Shown here one piece after another: positions 1 through 11,700 of a stretch of DNA of 62,000 nucleotides (within the stretch, counting starts at the first letter, position 1; each line of letters starts with the position of its first letter). The notes below the pieces were generated by a model. That model saw nothing but the letters and a program-made list of their open reading frames with translations, was not told the origin of the DNA and did not search any database. Origin of the DNA: Gnetum montanum. Taxonomy: Eukaryota; Streptophyta; Gnetopsida; Gnetales; Gnetaceae. The position numbers were made by a program, and so were the translations under genes. The stretch covers positions 518,939 to 580,938 of the forward strand of contig MNCI01015910.1 in assembly GCA_015680685.1 (NCBI GenBank), given 5' to 3'.

Positions 1-225
1 TGATAGCATAGAAGATAAACCGAAAAATACCAAAAAAATCACATACCTTAGACTTGCTTAACCATACACTGTGACACTTACAAGCAAGCCTGGGAAGACA
101 ACGAACGATTAACCCCAAGTGTTTCTTGTGGTGTTAAGGCATTTAGTCTGCGGAGTTAGACCGGATCACGCGTGCACACTCGTATTCGTATGGTTGAGTG
201 TAGGGGTACCTCACCACTCATCACC
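1..225 (+). mobile_element. 3' end of a Gypsy-type LTR (truncated by window edge)
   Basis: The segment ends in CTCATCA at 225 and carries the LTR-terminal module seen elsewhere in the window: a stretch around 60-115 resembling 'cttaaccatac...gggaagacaacga', then 'attcgtatggttgag' and 'gtaggggtacct' near 185-212. The same module closes the LTRs ending at 43358 and 52930 and, reversed, the solo LTR starting at 49504. No primer-binding site follows position 225, so this is more likely the end of a 3' or solo LTR than of a 5' LTR. The LTR start lies outside the window. Confidence 0.6.
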
Positions 226-232
226 ATAGGAT

Positions 233-460
233 TTGTTGTTATTGGAATTTAGCTATGTATATTTTTATTTGTTTCAGATAAATACTAAGAAGAAGATCAT
301 TCAAGACTTGAATCAAGACATGAAGAGTATGAAATCTACCTTTCAACTAATGATTGATTGTATAAACAAGATTAGCATCAAGGTAGATGAAAATATCAAT
401 CCTAGCTATATTTAGCCATATGTAGATCAATTGATTGAAACTTCAAACACCATCAATTTT
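233..460 (+). other. Short decayed coding-like fragment, unassigned
   Basis: An open stretch of 60 codons (233-415) is rich in Lys, Asn and Ile and helical in character. It continues in frame after one stop to about 460. It could be the edge of a retroelement gag or coiled-coil ORF, but no diagnostic motif is visible. Confidence 0.2.
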
Positions 461-2610
461 GGGCTCTCATGATTCAGCACAATTTTGAAACCTGGGCGAA
501 ACCTCTCCAAGTGTGGTGTCATGATGGGCCGCACAAATCGCATGGCACCCCGAAAGTACAAACGCCTACAAAGTTCCCTCTAGGCCTATCTACTATGTTT
601 CTCAACATAGTCAATATAGCACCCATTTGCAAGGCTAGTTTGCACAAACAGAGCATTGGGGGTGAACCATACAGTTCGGAAAATTTTCTATCTATCGGGT
701 CATCCCGATTCCTAGTCAACTTGAGTGCCAAGCTAGGAGCTCTTGAAAGTGTTCAGGATGGACAAAATAGTTTGGAAAATTTTCTATTTTTGACCTGTTA
801 TGCTATGCCACAGCATAGACAGTGTAGCAGGCCATGAGATGTTGAAATTTCAAATGTTGAAATTTTACCAAGTGTTGGGCCAGATGTAGAAGGTGCATTT
901 GGCAATTCTTTGGCTTTTAAGGATGCTTATCCTGCTACATCCTTGAAGTATGATAAGCGTGATGTGGAAAAATAAGGCAAGTTTCATGAAATTCATCCTA
1001 ATTTGGGTGCTACATTGTGCTACGCTGCACAATGTAGCAAGGTGCCAACATACCAAAATATTCCCCCAAGTTGTTTTGGCATGAAAAATGCATTCGACCA
1101 TTCTTCGACCTCCCAGGTTACTTGCCCTACTTCACCCTTAGAACATCATCAAGGTCCAATAGTAGAGCATTGTAGGTTAAGTTAAAATTCATCCAAATTT
1201 AGGTGATACGCTACTGCATAGTGTAGCACAACATAGCAAAGATATTCAGGTCAAAAGTATCTCGAGAATGAAACCAGGAAGTCCCAGGATTTTTCAACAT
1301 GAAAAGAATGATTATCAATTGTTGAAGTTGCTTGCCTTGCTAGGTCTTAGAGTGGTGCTTTCAGTTTTTAACAAAATTTGTTCACGAGGTGTGTTATGCT
1401 ATGCTATGTTGTGTAGTGTAGCACAGTGTAGCGGGCCAGTGTCTACACTACATGACTATGTTGTACAGTGTAGATAGTGTAACACTTGAGAAGAAGCCTC
1501 AAGACATCTCCAAAAGTTTCAGAACTCGTCATTGCTGATCATTTATGCACCGGCATCTCCTCAATAGCCAAGATCAATAGTTTGCTTTATTTTTTATGCA
1601 TCCCGTATTGATCCCCAAAAGTTGTCCCTACACTTGACCCTACTCGAAAGAGAAGGGAAGACGTAGTTTTGGAGCATGGGCTCCAATTTGCACTTTTCTA
1701 GACACTCTTGTAAAAATGTGGTAGTCTTAGATTTTGGCACATGCAGTCTAGGTAATGTGGTCATAGTTAGACAATTGTTCCTACTCTTGTTCTTGTTCCA
1801 TTCAAAGTAGCACATTAGCATAGCACCACACTTTAAGTGTAGTACACCAGTGTGACATGTCCACATTCATGCTACATGGGACCTAGGACACGTGGCATCC
1901 AAACCACGTTTCTCTCCCAAACCCTACCTCTATAAATACCCTAGTAAACAACATTCTAAGGGTTGGCTTTTGGAAGTTGGATTTTACAGAGGGCCTCGGT
2001 AGAAGATTAATGAGTAGAAGGCTAATGAACGGAAAATCTTGGCATTAGTCTTTCAAATCCCTATTCCACTCCCATGCTTGAAGTGACACTTGCCCAGGTG
2101 CAACATAGCAATGTCTAGACTAGCAAGCATCAACACCATGTTTGCAGCACTCTAGAGAGCATGACCATATTGCCTTGGTACCCAGCTACTTCTATCTACG
2201 CCGCACACTAATTGTAAACATCATTCAATCCAAAGCCATGTCCCTTGAATTTGGGGCAGTGCATTTCTTGATCCACACTCTCATTTCACTCGTTTTCTAT
2301 AGCATTTTAAATTGTTAGCATATCTTTTTCTTTGTATCACCATATGCACCTACACTCATATTTTCTTGCTATTATTTATGTTGCATGTCTACTTATGCTG
2401 AACTCTTATATGTGACACCTAAAAATAATTATCTATGAATGGTTATTTGACACCACATAACTCCCTGATTGATCAACCAGACTGCTCAGGGCACGCCACT
2501 TCTGTGTTCTCCAACACGATCCTCCCGCGGACTCGAGGTTAGGTTGTGCGCCTGATAACCTTTTGGTGTTTCAACCACTGATGTTTTCAAATGCTACAAA
2601 ATCCAAATTC
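430..2610 (+). mobile_element. LTR-like block A with hairpin-rich upstream half
   Basis: The left half (780-1480) is full of short inverted and direct repeats built on 'gctatg', 'tagcac' and 'gtgtagc'. A TATA-like 'ctataaatacc' lies near 1930 and a transcribed-looking, pyrimidine-rich tail follows to about 2600. The block is collinear with 38290-39990: both open near 'aacaccatcaa', both have the palindrome-rich part, the TATA motif and a terminal 'gttttca..tgctacaa'. That layout resembles U3-R-U5 of an LTR, but no primer site, polypurine tract or target duplication was found, so the assignment rests on architecture and the second copy. Confidence 0.4.
1009..1038. repeat. Perfect 12-bp inverted repeat (hairpin)
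   Basis: Arms gctacattgtgc and gcacaatgtagc are exact reverse complements separated by 6 nt. It is the strongest of several short hairpins in LTR-like block A. Confidence 0.8.
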
Positions 2611-3690
2611 AATATCTAGTAATTTATGCATCCAAATTCAATCGTATAAGGTTTTGTGAACTTCTAAAGTTAAGTTGTACATCATGGGGATACTATACTA
2701 TGAATTTCAAAGCATTTTCAAAATCCAACAATCTAAGTCTAAGTGGAAAAAGATAGTTAAACATAATAATAAGTTGAAACTAATAAAACCCAATAATACT
2801 TTACTATCTTAGGATCTCATGATCATAAACTATGATCACTTAGAAGTGATAATGCTACATTTTTCATGAAATAGGTTAGCTAGAGAACAATTTGATATTA
2901 AAACTTATACTAAAGCTATTAAAGGCTAATCAAATATCATTCATGCGATTGCACATGATGCCAAAATGATATCTACAACTAGGGAAACCTTCATAAAGAT
3001 GAGAAAAGCATCCTAGGGATGGATGAGGATCGAAACAATAGTAGCAATAATACGATAAGTAAGTAGCCAAGGCCACACATGCAATTGGCTTACTTAGAGA
3101 AGAATCAAAGGTGGAATTTGTCCTTCAGGTATCCACTACAAAGATGGAGTGGTCTAAGTAAGATAAAGTGTCAAGACCAAGGATAAACCTTGAGGTCATG
3201 TTCATAGAGGCTTACTTGGAGAAGATCAGAAGAAAGAAGATCAACAATTTAATTCTCTAATGTTGAAGTTTTATGATGTTAATCATTAGTTCTAGATATA
3301 ATTGAAATAATTTAATGACTATTTAGATTGAAATACACATGCATCATATGATATAACAAATTTATGGTATTTTAAGTGTCAAACCTAAAAACATAATAGA
3401 AAAAGTAACAAAGAAAAATAAAATAACCAAATATCTCTATCATAAGATATATGCTTAACTGTACATTATTATTTCTATTTTTTGTGTATTCAGAAGAAAA
3501 AGTTAATCACTTATATAGTTATAATGAAATAATCACTCTAATGGACAAATATATACAACAAATGCTTAATGTTAGTTAAGAGACTTGATTATACATAACT
3601 AACTCAAATATAATATAAACCACTATACTCAATGTTATACATCATTATGATGTATACATATACTCATGGCATGACTAAATATAGACCCTA
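2611..3690. other. AT-rich region without recognised features
   Basis: No long reading frame, terminal repeat or known motif was seen. The sequence is AT-rich with scattered short inverted repeats (for example around 2815-2845). It probably belongs to the retroelement whose decayed ORF starts near 3690, but its 5' LTR could not be recognised. Confidence 0.3.
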
Positions 3691-6181
3691 TCTAGCATGT
3701 TGAGCTTGCTAGAGCATATGAAATCTCTAACATCCAAGACCTCAACTTTAGATCATTCATGGAGTTTGCGTCTAAGAGGTTAAGATGTAATTGTAAATTC
3801 CTCACTTTGGCCCAGAATTTCCACTAGTGGGGAATGGTACCTTGGTGAGATGTACCTATTCAAGTATATTTTTCAAGGAGAAGCTATAGTGAAGATCAAG
3901 GACATTACTGTTTTCAACTTAGTGGAGGCCATTGTGGAGGCCTTAGGATTACCCAATGGAAAGGCAAAACTTGTGGAGGTATCTACTTAGTTTGATGTTG
4001 AGAGTAAGAAGGGGACCTAGAGGTACTATGGTATTAACTACAAGGAGTACAATACCCCAACAAAGATAGAAAAAATTTACTTTAAGATAGTGATGTATCA
4101 TTTCAATCCAATGGTACAACTTAGTAAGATGATGCCTTTTTCTACTAAGGCATGTGTAGCTCTTAGTGAGAGGTCTTCCATCAACTTTAAGAAGAATAGA
4201 AAGGATAGGAAGACATCTTCCTTGCCTTAATAAGAAAACTTTCCAAAAGGGGGAAATTATTTGTTATTCTAACAACATTCTCTAAAGAGTCATAATATCA
4301 TCATGATAGGAGATCATGAAAGAGAGGCCACTTTTGCAACTTCAAGAAGAGAACCATCACCATTGCCAATAAGGAACATCATAGGTGCAAAAGAATAATT
4401 AAGATAATAGAAAGAACAAAAACAAGCATTTGATGGTAAACTAGCCAATTATTATTTAGCATTGAGCCATTTAAATAAGGTCATAAGGACCATGAGTTGG
4501 CCTCAAGATGAATTAACAAACTTGTTCTCCATGTAGAGAAGCCAAGCCATTGTTTATGCCAACCCTGCCACTAGAAAAGTTGCAGAATCTTTTCCTTTAA
4601 AATAAATCCCAGAACTTTCATGCAATGCTACAACCTTCTCAGTGGTACTGGAAAAAGAAAAAGGTGTAACAAAGATTATCATGTTGCATAAGAGCCAAGA
4701 AACATCTACTAAAGTGGTGGCATATCACATTGGTGAAGCATTAAAGGTTCCTACAGTAACTATCCCTAACTTTGCTACCATAGTAGATATCGAAATATCT
4801 ATAGGAACCAAATCTAGGGGAATGATAGTTTTACAACTTGATAAAGTATTGGAAAGATTGGTGGGAGCTAGGCAACACATTTCAAGAATTTTTAACATTT
4901 CAAAATATATTTTAGCAATCTAGTCTGAGTGTTTGGAGATAAGAAGCAAACTTGTAGTCTTTAAAGTATAATTATAGGAGGCTGCAAATCACAACCTATA
5001 GTTAGTAGCTAAAGTCATGTAGCTTAGAGCACTTTTTCCTAATATAGTAATTCTTCAACTAGAGATGATAAGAGATGCGGCCTTCCAAGAGCTTTAAAAA
5101 AAATTAAGAAGGTAAAATATGAAAAAGAAAGGTTTGTCTAGGATAAGTTATTATTGAATTTCATGTTAAATAATATGAATAATGATGTTATGTAAATGCA
5201 CCAAAAAAGTAAAGAGTTGACCAAAGAGAATCAGAGATTACTTAAGTAGAAAAATAAAAATAACCACTAGAGGAATACATTAAGCATAACCATGGATAGT
5301 TAGTCAAGGTGAATTAGGATGTGAGGAGGTTGGCAACTAAGTATAGGAATATTTTGATGAAGGAAGTACATGAGATTAGGTAGAAGTTAAAAGTTAAGAT
5401 CATCATCTTGAAGAATGAAGCCCTTAATATTAAAAATTTAAAAAATCATTAGAGGGATTAGGTTCACATGTTGAAAGAAGTAAATGAAAAGGAAATCCAA
5501 CTAGCCAAAGCAAAAATGAATGACATCCTTCGACAACTCTAACAATAAGATGATGCATGGTAGCCCATCTTTGAAGAACTAAATGCATAAAACTAGATAG
5601 AATTATGCCTAAAGGACTTGTAGATTTAGGAGATGACTGAGTACATGAACCTTTCCAACCTTTGATACACAAATTTGATCATGCTCACTACTGGGAGGTC
5701 AAGATGAGAATTAGAAAAGTATATGGCTAGCTTGTCCTTGTTATATGAGAGCGAGTTCAGGCTCCACAAAGAGACTCAATACAAGCTAGAAGTTGCTAGC
5801 ATTGAGTTTAAGGTGTTAAAAGTTAAATTTAAATATTAGTGAGTAGTTGCAAAGAACCCAACTGAGAGGATGGTAGATCATTAGGAGCTAAAGAACACGG
5901 TGAAAACATTCAATATTGAATGTAAATAATTTGATTCCTTGTTTATCATTATCAAGGAGATGTTTTCTTCTTTGCCTTATCCTTGGGATGTACCAGCACC
6001 AACAACTCTAAGTGATAGTACCTAGATAATTACAAACCTAGAGAGTAAGGAGGAGAAGATGAAGGCACTACTCGATGAATTCAAACTACTAGAAGAAGTA
6101 GTAGTAGTAGCAGGGTAGTCACAACATCTGCCAAGGCATGCGAAGCAGCCAGAGGAGCCACCACCTTTTAATACAACATAA
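3690..6181 (+). pseudogene. Decayed coiled-coil ORF of an LTR element (copy 1, plus strand)
   Basis: Reading through many stops and frameshifts gives a protein collinear with the minus-strand ORF at 35700-38060. The N-terminal part (3830-4200) aligns with 'Y.x.EMY.F' followed by 'EAIV', 'ALG.PN' and 'IYFKI..YH' in the other copy. The middle (4642-4923, 93 codons open) aligns with the 'LE..EG' to 'FNI' block. The rest (4930-6060) is Lys/Glu-rich and helical, with 'YE.EF..HK.T..KLEVA' near 5745-5790, also present in copy 2. The C-terminus carries 'EEPPP' just before the stop at 6179-6181, as the other copies do. A 3' LTR follows. The N-terminal block vaguely recalls the 'putative plant transposon protein' domain found in plant Gypsy elements, but function is unknown. 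Confidence 0.55.
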
Positions 6182-6396
6182 GGCATCCACCTTGGGAAAA
6201 TTTTGTAGATAATGACTAAGACTATTTTTGCAAAGTGTCTAATTTTTTCAAATATCAAAGTGTAACCACTCAAATGATTTTTTCTACAATGCAACACTTA
6301 AATTAGTTATTTAGTCTCATACTTCCCCAATTTCATAAATAACTCTCTCCTACTTTTATTGACTTAATGGCAAGCTTTCAATTAGTTGTGGGCGTA

Positions 6397-7169
6397 TAAT
6401 GAAAAGGGTTTTAGTTAAGTGCATTGATGTACTACTATCAACACATCCTTGCTATGTCAACATTTTAGTCTACAGAAACACTTATATAAGGGCACTATCC
6501 ACTACATTTAGGCCATCTTTTGATCATTTTGTAGGAAAACTCTTATAGTTTTCTTCCTCAAAAGTTAGAATATTTTTCTTCTTTGAGTGCCCACAATGTG
6601 AATTGAGTAGATTGCATGGAGTTTTAATGTAGTGCATAATGTACCTAGACACATTAGCATGATAATAATAAAATCAAAATTTATTCCATCCATTACAACA
6701 CTTGGCTAATAGTTTAATTTCATTTATTATAATTTAATTTAATTATTTCTTTACTTTTCATGTAATTAGTTAAATATTTTATTCCATAATACTTAGTGAA
6801 TTCACCTTAGTATGACTAATTTTGAGCATAGATATATTAATGCTTGGTAAGCCTAATATTGAATTACTTATATACCTAGCAGTGTTTGTACATGTTTAAG
6901 ATGTGTATAGTAAATCAAGAATGTATATTCTATGGTTAGGCTATTTTAATACTTTAAATATTTTAATAATAAAAATATAATCATATGCCTTAATTACACT
7001 TGACCATAAAAATTGAGCCCCAAAGTATGATTGGAAAGATAATGATCAACAACTTAATGCTTGGCTATTTAAGCCATTCAACAAGTTCTAAGTCCAAAAA
7101 TTTTAGAGGATCGTGCATGAATTCTTGTGATTTGTATGGTTGGCTAAAGATTTACTCTGCTACTCATTA
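6397..7169 (+). mobile_element. 3' LTR of the plus-strand coiled-coil element
   Basis: A purine-rich 'tgtgggcgta' precedes the start, like 'gggggta' ahead of the related LTRs. The LTR resembles 26854-27728: 'ataagggcac' (TATA region), then 'gagtgcccacaatgtga' against 'gagtgaatgcccataatgtga'. It ends with a diverged copy of the shared terminal module (7110-7169, ending in 'ctactcatta'). Boundaries are good to about 5 bp. No target duplication was seen. Confidence 0.5.
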
Positions 7170-8930
7170 ACTAGGTTGCTAGGAAGCTTGACTTGTAAAT
7201 AATAAGATACATAGAGTACATTAACAAACATAAATAATAATAAATAAAAAGATACTTAGATAATAATATGCATTAAAGATACTTAGAGAACATAGGATGG
7301 ATGATCCAAAAGCTTTGTTCTTCATCCTATAATCATGAAAACTTTGATAAACAATTCTTGTTCTTCATCCAAAAGTTATAAAAATTTTAATCAATAAATC
7401 TTGTTCTTCATTTAGAGGTCATGAAACATTTGATACAAATACCTTATTACTTATCAACAAAGAAGATTCTCTTGGCCAAATTATAAATATATAACTAGTC
7501 AGTGATTGTCAATCATCACTTAAAGGGATCATTTAAAAATATGAATTTTAAAATATAATTTTGTAGTTTTCCATTAACCTAATTTTTAAAGATAGATAAT
7601 GAGTTACAAATTATTTTACTTGAGTTAATAAATTTTTATGAAAATCTATAACAACAAAAATAATGAAAATTTTAACAAAATACTATTGGTTATTCAAAGA
7701 CTAAAAATAAGAAAAAATGCTTAATAATTCATGAATGTTTAGACATTCATAATTGAAAAAATGCAAAATAAAAAATGTTCAAATATACATGATAGTAAAA
7801 ATATATAACTTCCAAATCATTAAATTATTCTTCATTTGATTTAATTTGTTGCTCTTCATCCAATCTACTTTGAAGTTGATATCTTAAGTCTTTGATACAT
7901 TTGGAACAAAGTGAAAGTATATTGTGATCATTTTTGGGCAAGAAAGAAAGCCAATAAGAAAATTATAAAAGGCCTTGCAACATAGTAAGGAAATTTATTT
8001 TATTTCCTTTTCATGTGGTTGCCCTACTTTGTTATGGATTTTATGTTATTTCTGTCTACTTCCTAGTTATTCATTATTCTTTTATGATTTTAATTATTAT
8101 GTTAAGACTCTCAAATTTTTGATAGTTTAGGTTTGGTTTTATATGGAAATTGATAGTGTAATTTTGTTTAAATATTTTTTAGGTTTTTGGTAAATTTATG
8201 GAATTTGTGGAAACTTTTCCCAACTTACTTCTTAGATATTTTATGACTATTTTAAATTAGCCTTTGATATAAACTAGATTTATTGAGAATTTTTATGGAA
8301 TTTTGGCTATTATTATACAAAAACATGCCTTGTTGATGGATTAAAGTTTGTTTCCCACAGAAATGAAGGTTGGAGGAGTATGAACATCATTACAAGTTTC
8401 ATGCTATCATAACCATTACCAAATAACTACATAACCCTAATTCCTTTATGTACTACATCACAAGGATATGTAGGCTTATAGAAGAGCATTAGCTTTGATG
8501 CTTGGGCTTCCACCCTTCTGTTTGGAGTAGAGCTTATGGCTAAATGCATTAGAGTAGGAATGCATCTTAGCTCTTCTAGGGGAATAGTATATCTTGTATG
8601 TTTTCTTGTGCTTGTTATGATCTTTTGTGTGTGTGTGTCACATCGATCTTGTTACTTATATGATTTTCTAAGGTGTACTTACTACACTCCTAACCTATAG
8701 ACTACTATATTATGTTAACTTATGTTATGCATGCAAGTGCTATGAACATGGAGGTGTAGGCCATCTTGAGTCTACTCTAGAACACTTGGCTAGTTTTAGA
8801 CTCAAGGATAATGTCAAATCATACTTCTCTAGAGTAGTCTTAGTATAATTAGCATTAGAATTTTTGTTCGTTGTTCAAGTCTAGTGGTGGTTCGTGATCA
8901 TGATTTTTTGTTCATGGATCATTTAGTACT
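7170..8930. other. AT-rich gene-free stretch
   Basis: No coding sequence was recognised. It holds a three-copy minisatellite at 7313-7442. Part of 8350-8900 may be the LTR or leader of the Gypsy element whose gag starts near 8931, but neither LTR boundary nor primer site could be shown. Confidence 0.3.
7313..7442. repeat. Three-copy 43-44-bp tandem repeat
   Basis: Copies begin at 7313, 7357 and 7400. Each opens with 'tgttcttcat' and continues with a variant of 'aatcatgaaaactttgata'. The copies are clearly diverged, so the array is old. Confidence 0.6.
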
Positions 8931-10350
8931 ATGACATACAAAAAGAATAGCAAATAGAGCCAAAGTCTTAATAATAATTCTCCTAGTCCTAATCCTTATA
9001 ATGATCAAGTTGGAGATGGAAGTTGGGGCAATCATTGGCATGAGCATGTGCACAAAAACAAGGATGTAGAAATAACTAGTGAGAATGAAATATAAATCTC
9101 TTAAAAAGATGCAAGAATTGTGAGGCTAGTTATTGTAAGTAGAAAACATCATCATGCATGGACTACCTACTAAAGAAAAAGCTTGTATGATTTAAGAGTT
9201 GGTTGATCCAATGAAAATTTATTTCCTACCAGAGTTAGGCTCTAGCACCACATACAAACTTTCCCTAACTTAAAACTTTATGTTGATGAACCAAGTGGAG
9301 TAACTTGGGGATGTTATTGATGATCTCAAACTTGTCAACCTTGAGCTTTGAAATGAAACATAGGAACTATGATCATTATTAGAAACCTAATAAGCATAGT
9401 TAGGAAGTGAAAAGTAATTGATAGATGATATTGAAATCATTAAATATTAGTGAGTTATGTAAGCAAGGGAACTAGCATTGGGATCAAGCTAATCGATTTC
9501 CAAGTTTTAAGAAAAATAACCAAAAATTTATGAAGGTGATAGAGATAATGCTATTATTCATGCTTTTCTCTTTGTGGCAAAAGAATTCCTAGAGATGTAT
9601 GAATGTGTCATTAAAAAACAAACTCATATCATTATCTAATTCTTCAGTGAAATAACAAAAATTTCGTAGCTTGGTATTCTTCAAGAAGAGAAAGAAGGTA
9701 TCAGGAGACCCATTAGGACTTGGAAACAATTAAAGGAACCTTTAATTGAAAACTTCCATCCAAAAACTTTCATTGACAAAACTTGGATGAAGCTAATGGA
9801 GATTTGACATATAGGAGAACTAGAGGACTATATTCAAAAATATTAAAATATCATAATAAAAATCCCAAATATGTTTGAGGATAACAATTACAAATTATTT
9901 CTCAATGGTCTCAAACCTTGGATTCAACATGAATTCAAAACTTGTAAAATCACAAGATTTAGGAAGGTCATCTAGGTTGCTAGTAGTTTGACTAATTACA
10001 AGATGGAATAAAAGATAAGGGTGTAATGGAATAGCTGCTAGAGATTAAAAAAGAGGATAATAAGTCTTGGAAATAGGATGGACATGAGAATTCTAATAAA
10101 TTCAAAGGCTCATATGTTGACCTAGCTCTAGGTAAACAAACTTCTTACTTGGATATGTAAAATGTAAAGCTTCTTAAGAGTAGAAATGAATTGTGTAATA
10201 AATAGTCACATATTGAAGAAGTCTCTCAATATCCTTCCAAGTATTAAGGTTTAAAATGCTACATCTATTATTGAGAGGATTATGTTTAAGAATGTTCTTA
10301 TAATGTTTAATTTAGAAGTGGTGGTAATGAACTATATGAGAATGATAGGT
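8931..10350 (+). pseudogene. Decayed Gypsy-type gag
   Basis: The likely start is the ATG at 8931. Between about 9520 and 9960 the frame reads as a Retrotrans_gag domain: 'KIYEGDRDN', then 'W..LKE.LIENFHPK' from 9721, an 'ELEDYI.KY' segment, and 'LFLNGLKPWI' near 9900. Around 10256-10310 a degenerate zinc-knuckle-like stretch remains with key Cys residues lost. Numerous in-frame TAG/TAA codons sit where Gln or Trp is expected. No protease or reverse transcriptase follows, so the element is truncated. Confidence 0.6.
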
Positions 10351-10597
10351 TGAATATAACTGAGCATTAGTCTCATGCTTTGTTTATGATTTCTAATGGG
10401 GATTTCCAAGGGGAAGAGATGAGACTTTTGGGTTTTGTGTAGTAGGTGCATGAGTGCCTAACCATCTTAGGATAAGGTGGAGAATCTGATGTTTAAACAT
10501 GTTAGAGGATGCTAAGAGGATTAGAATGTGGTCAGCCTAGTACCACCACTTCCTTAATGAATTTATTCTTATTAGAGAAAGGAAAAAATGTGCACAT

Positions 10598-10617
10598 GAG
10601 AGAGAGAGAGAGAGAGA
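10598..10617. repeat. (GA)n microsatellite, 20 bp
   Basis: Uninterrupted GA dinucleotide run. Confidence 0.9.
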
Positions 10618-10669
10618 ATGGTAAGGTAACCCCCAATAGGGAGGACAGCTTATTGATGGCAACTTTAAG

Positions 10670-10828
10670 TAGGTAGTATATGTTCTTGACTATGTCTTTG
10701 AGTAGGAAGCATATGATTATGACTATAACTTTGAGTAGGAAGCATAGGATTAAGATTATCTTTGAATAGAAATCATATGATTATGACAACGGCTTCAAGT
10801 AGGGAACACAGGATTATAAATCTAACTA
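10670..10828 (+). repeat. 33-bp tandem repeat, about five copies
   Basis: Units start at 10670, 10703, 10736, 10767 and 10800 with the pattern 'taggaagcatatgattatga'. A period of 33 bp equals 11 codons, and one frame of unit 2 reads EAYDYDYNFE, with TAG where Gln may once have been. This suggests a decayed peptide repeat rather than random satellite. Confidence 0.6.
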
Positions 10829-11138
10829 AGGAGCATAAGTTTGAAGATGGAGGAATGTGCCTCTAGAAGACTACACATTTATATCACTACAAGTGTAGAA
10901 AAATGGTTTGCATTTTAAGCGAATCTTACTTAAGGTAGAAAAGGGAGTACCATTTGCATGAAAAAGGGCAAGTATTTTCTTCTTTAACCTAGGTTTTATG
11001 AAGATTCTTATGCCTTGGTTAGATATATGTATATTTGGATGCATGAATTTTGCTTTGTTGGAGTTACCATAGTAGTAGCAACCTTGTTTGGATGATTTAA
11101 TTTTTAATGTTTAAGCTCCTCCTTGATAAGAGGCTCCC

Positions 11139-11700
11139 CCTCAAAAATGCATTTTGGGCCTTTTGTTTTGTATCCTCTCATAGTTAGCTTTTGTTATGCC
11201 TAGATCTTTTAAACCCATTTAGTAGAATTTCATTTTACATATTAGAAATTTTTTCGAAATTTATCTAATAACAATAGATTATATCTAATTATGCAACATG
11301 CAATTGTATCTTCTCCTAGTTGAATTTTAACAATAAAGTGTTAGCCTAGTGGTAAGACTCTTGATTTGAAAACTCCAAGTCATGAATTTGATCTTGAGTT
11401 ACAAAGTTCTAATTGAACTATGAATCTTGAAGTATACCTATATTACAATTATTTAAAGGTTCCACCCAAGAGCTTATTGTATGCCTAAATCCTCTAAACC
11501 CATTTAGTACGATCTCATTTTTAAAGCGCATTTGAATTTTCTTTCAAAATTTATCCAATTATACAACATACAATGCATTCTAGGCCTTTTTTATTTGTAT
11601 CCTTTCAAAGTTGGCTCTGGCTCTACCTGCATCTTTCTAAACCCATTTTGCACCATTTCACTTCTAGCACATTCGAGTTTTCCCTCGAAAAAGTATATAA
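11139..11700 (+). repeat. Three diverged copies of a LINE-related segment
   Basis: Segments near 11145-11275, 11470-11566 and 11576-11700 share 'cccattt' followed by 'catttt..a..cacatt.ga.ttt' and 'tcgaaa', two of them with 'ggccttttttatttgtatcc'-like starts. The third is continuous with the LINE. The first and second are separated by a SINE-like insertion. Confidence 0.5.
11338..11425 (+). mobile_element. tRNA-like SINE fragment
   Basis: The sequence 'ttagcctagtggtaagactc' matches an A-box (TRGCNNAGTGG). About 45 bp downstream 'gaatttgatcttg' is a degenerate B-box. The arrangement resembles the head of a tRNA-derived plant SINE; a related head with better boxes lies at 23244-23310. No intact tRNA fold was found. 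Confidence 0.4.

Larger units (their letters stand above)
10351..11138. other. Retroelement-derived stretch with simple and tandem repeats
   Basis: It contains a GA microsatellite (10598-10617) and a 33-bp tandem repeat (10670-10828). The rest has no recognisable motif and is probably more of the gag-bearing element upstream. Confidence 0.3.

Noticed and set aside
469-837. 122-codon open frame in LTR-like block A
   Set aside because: The composition follows the repetitive U3-like sequence, it is not conserved in block B, and it contains no recognisable domain.
6022-6297. Minus-strand 91-codon frame with Ser-rich tract and Cys residues
   Set aside because: It overlaps the C-terminal part of the plus-strand coiled-coil ORF, and its Ser/Thr runs are the reverse of a 'gtagta' repeat.
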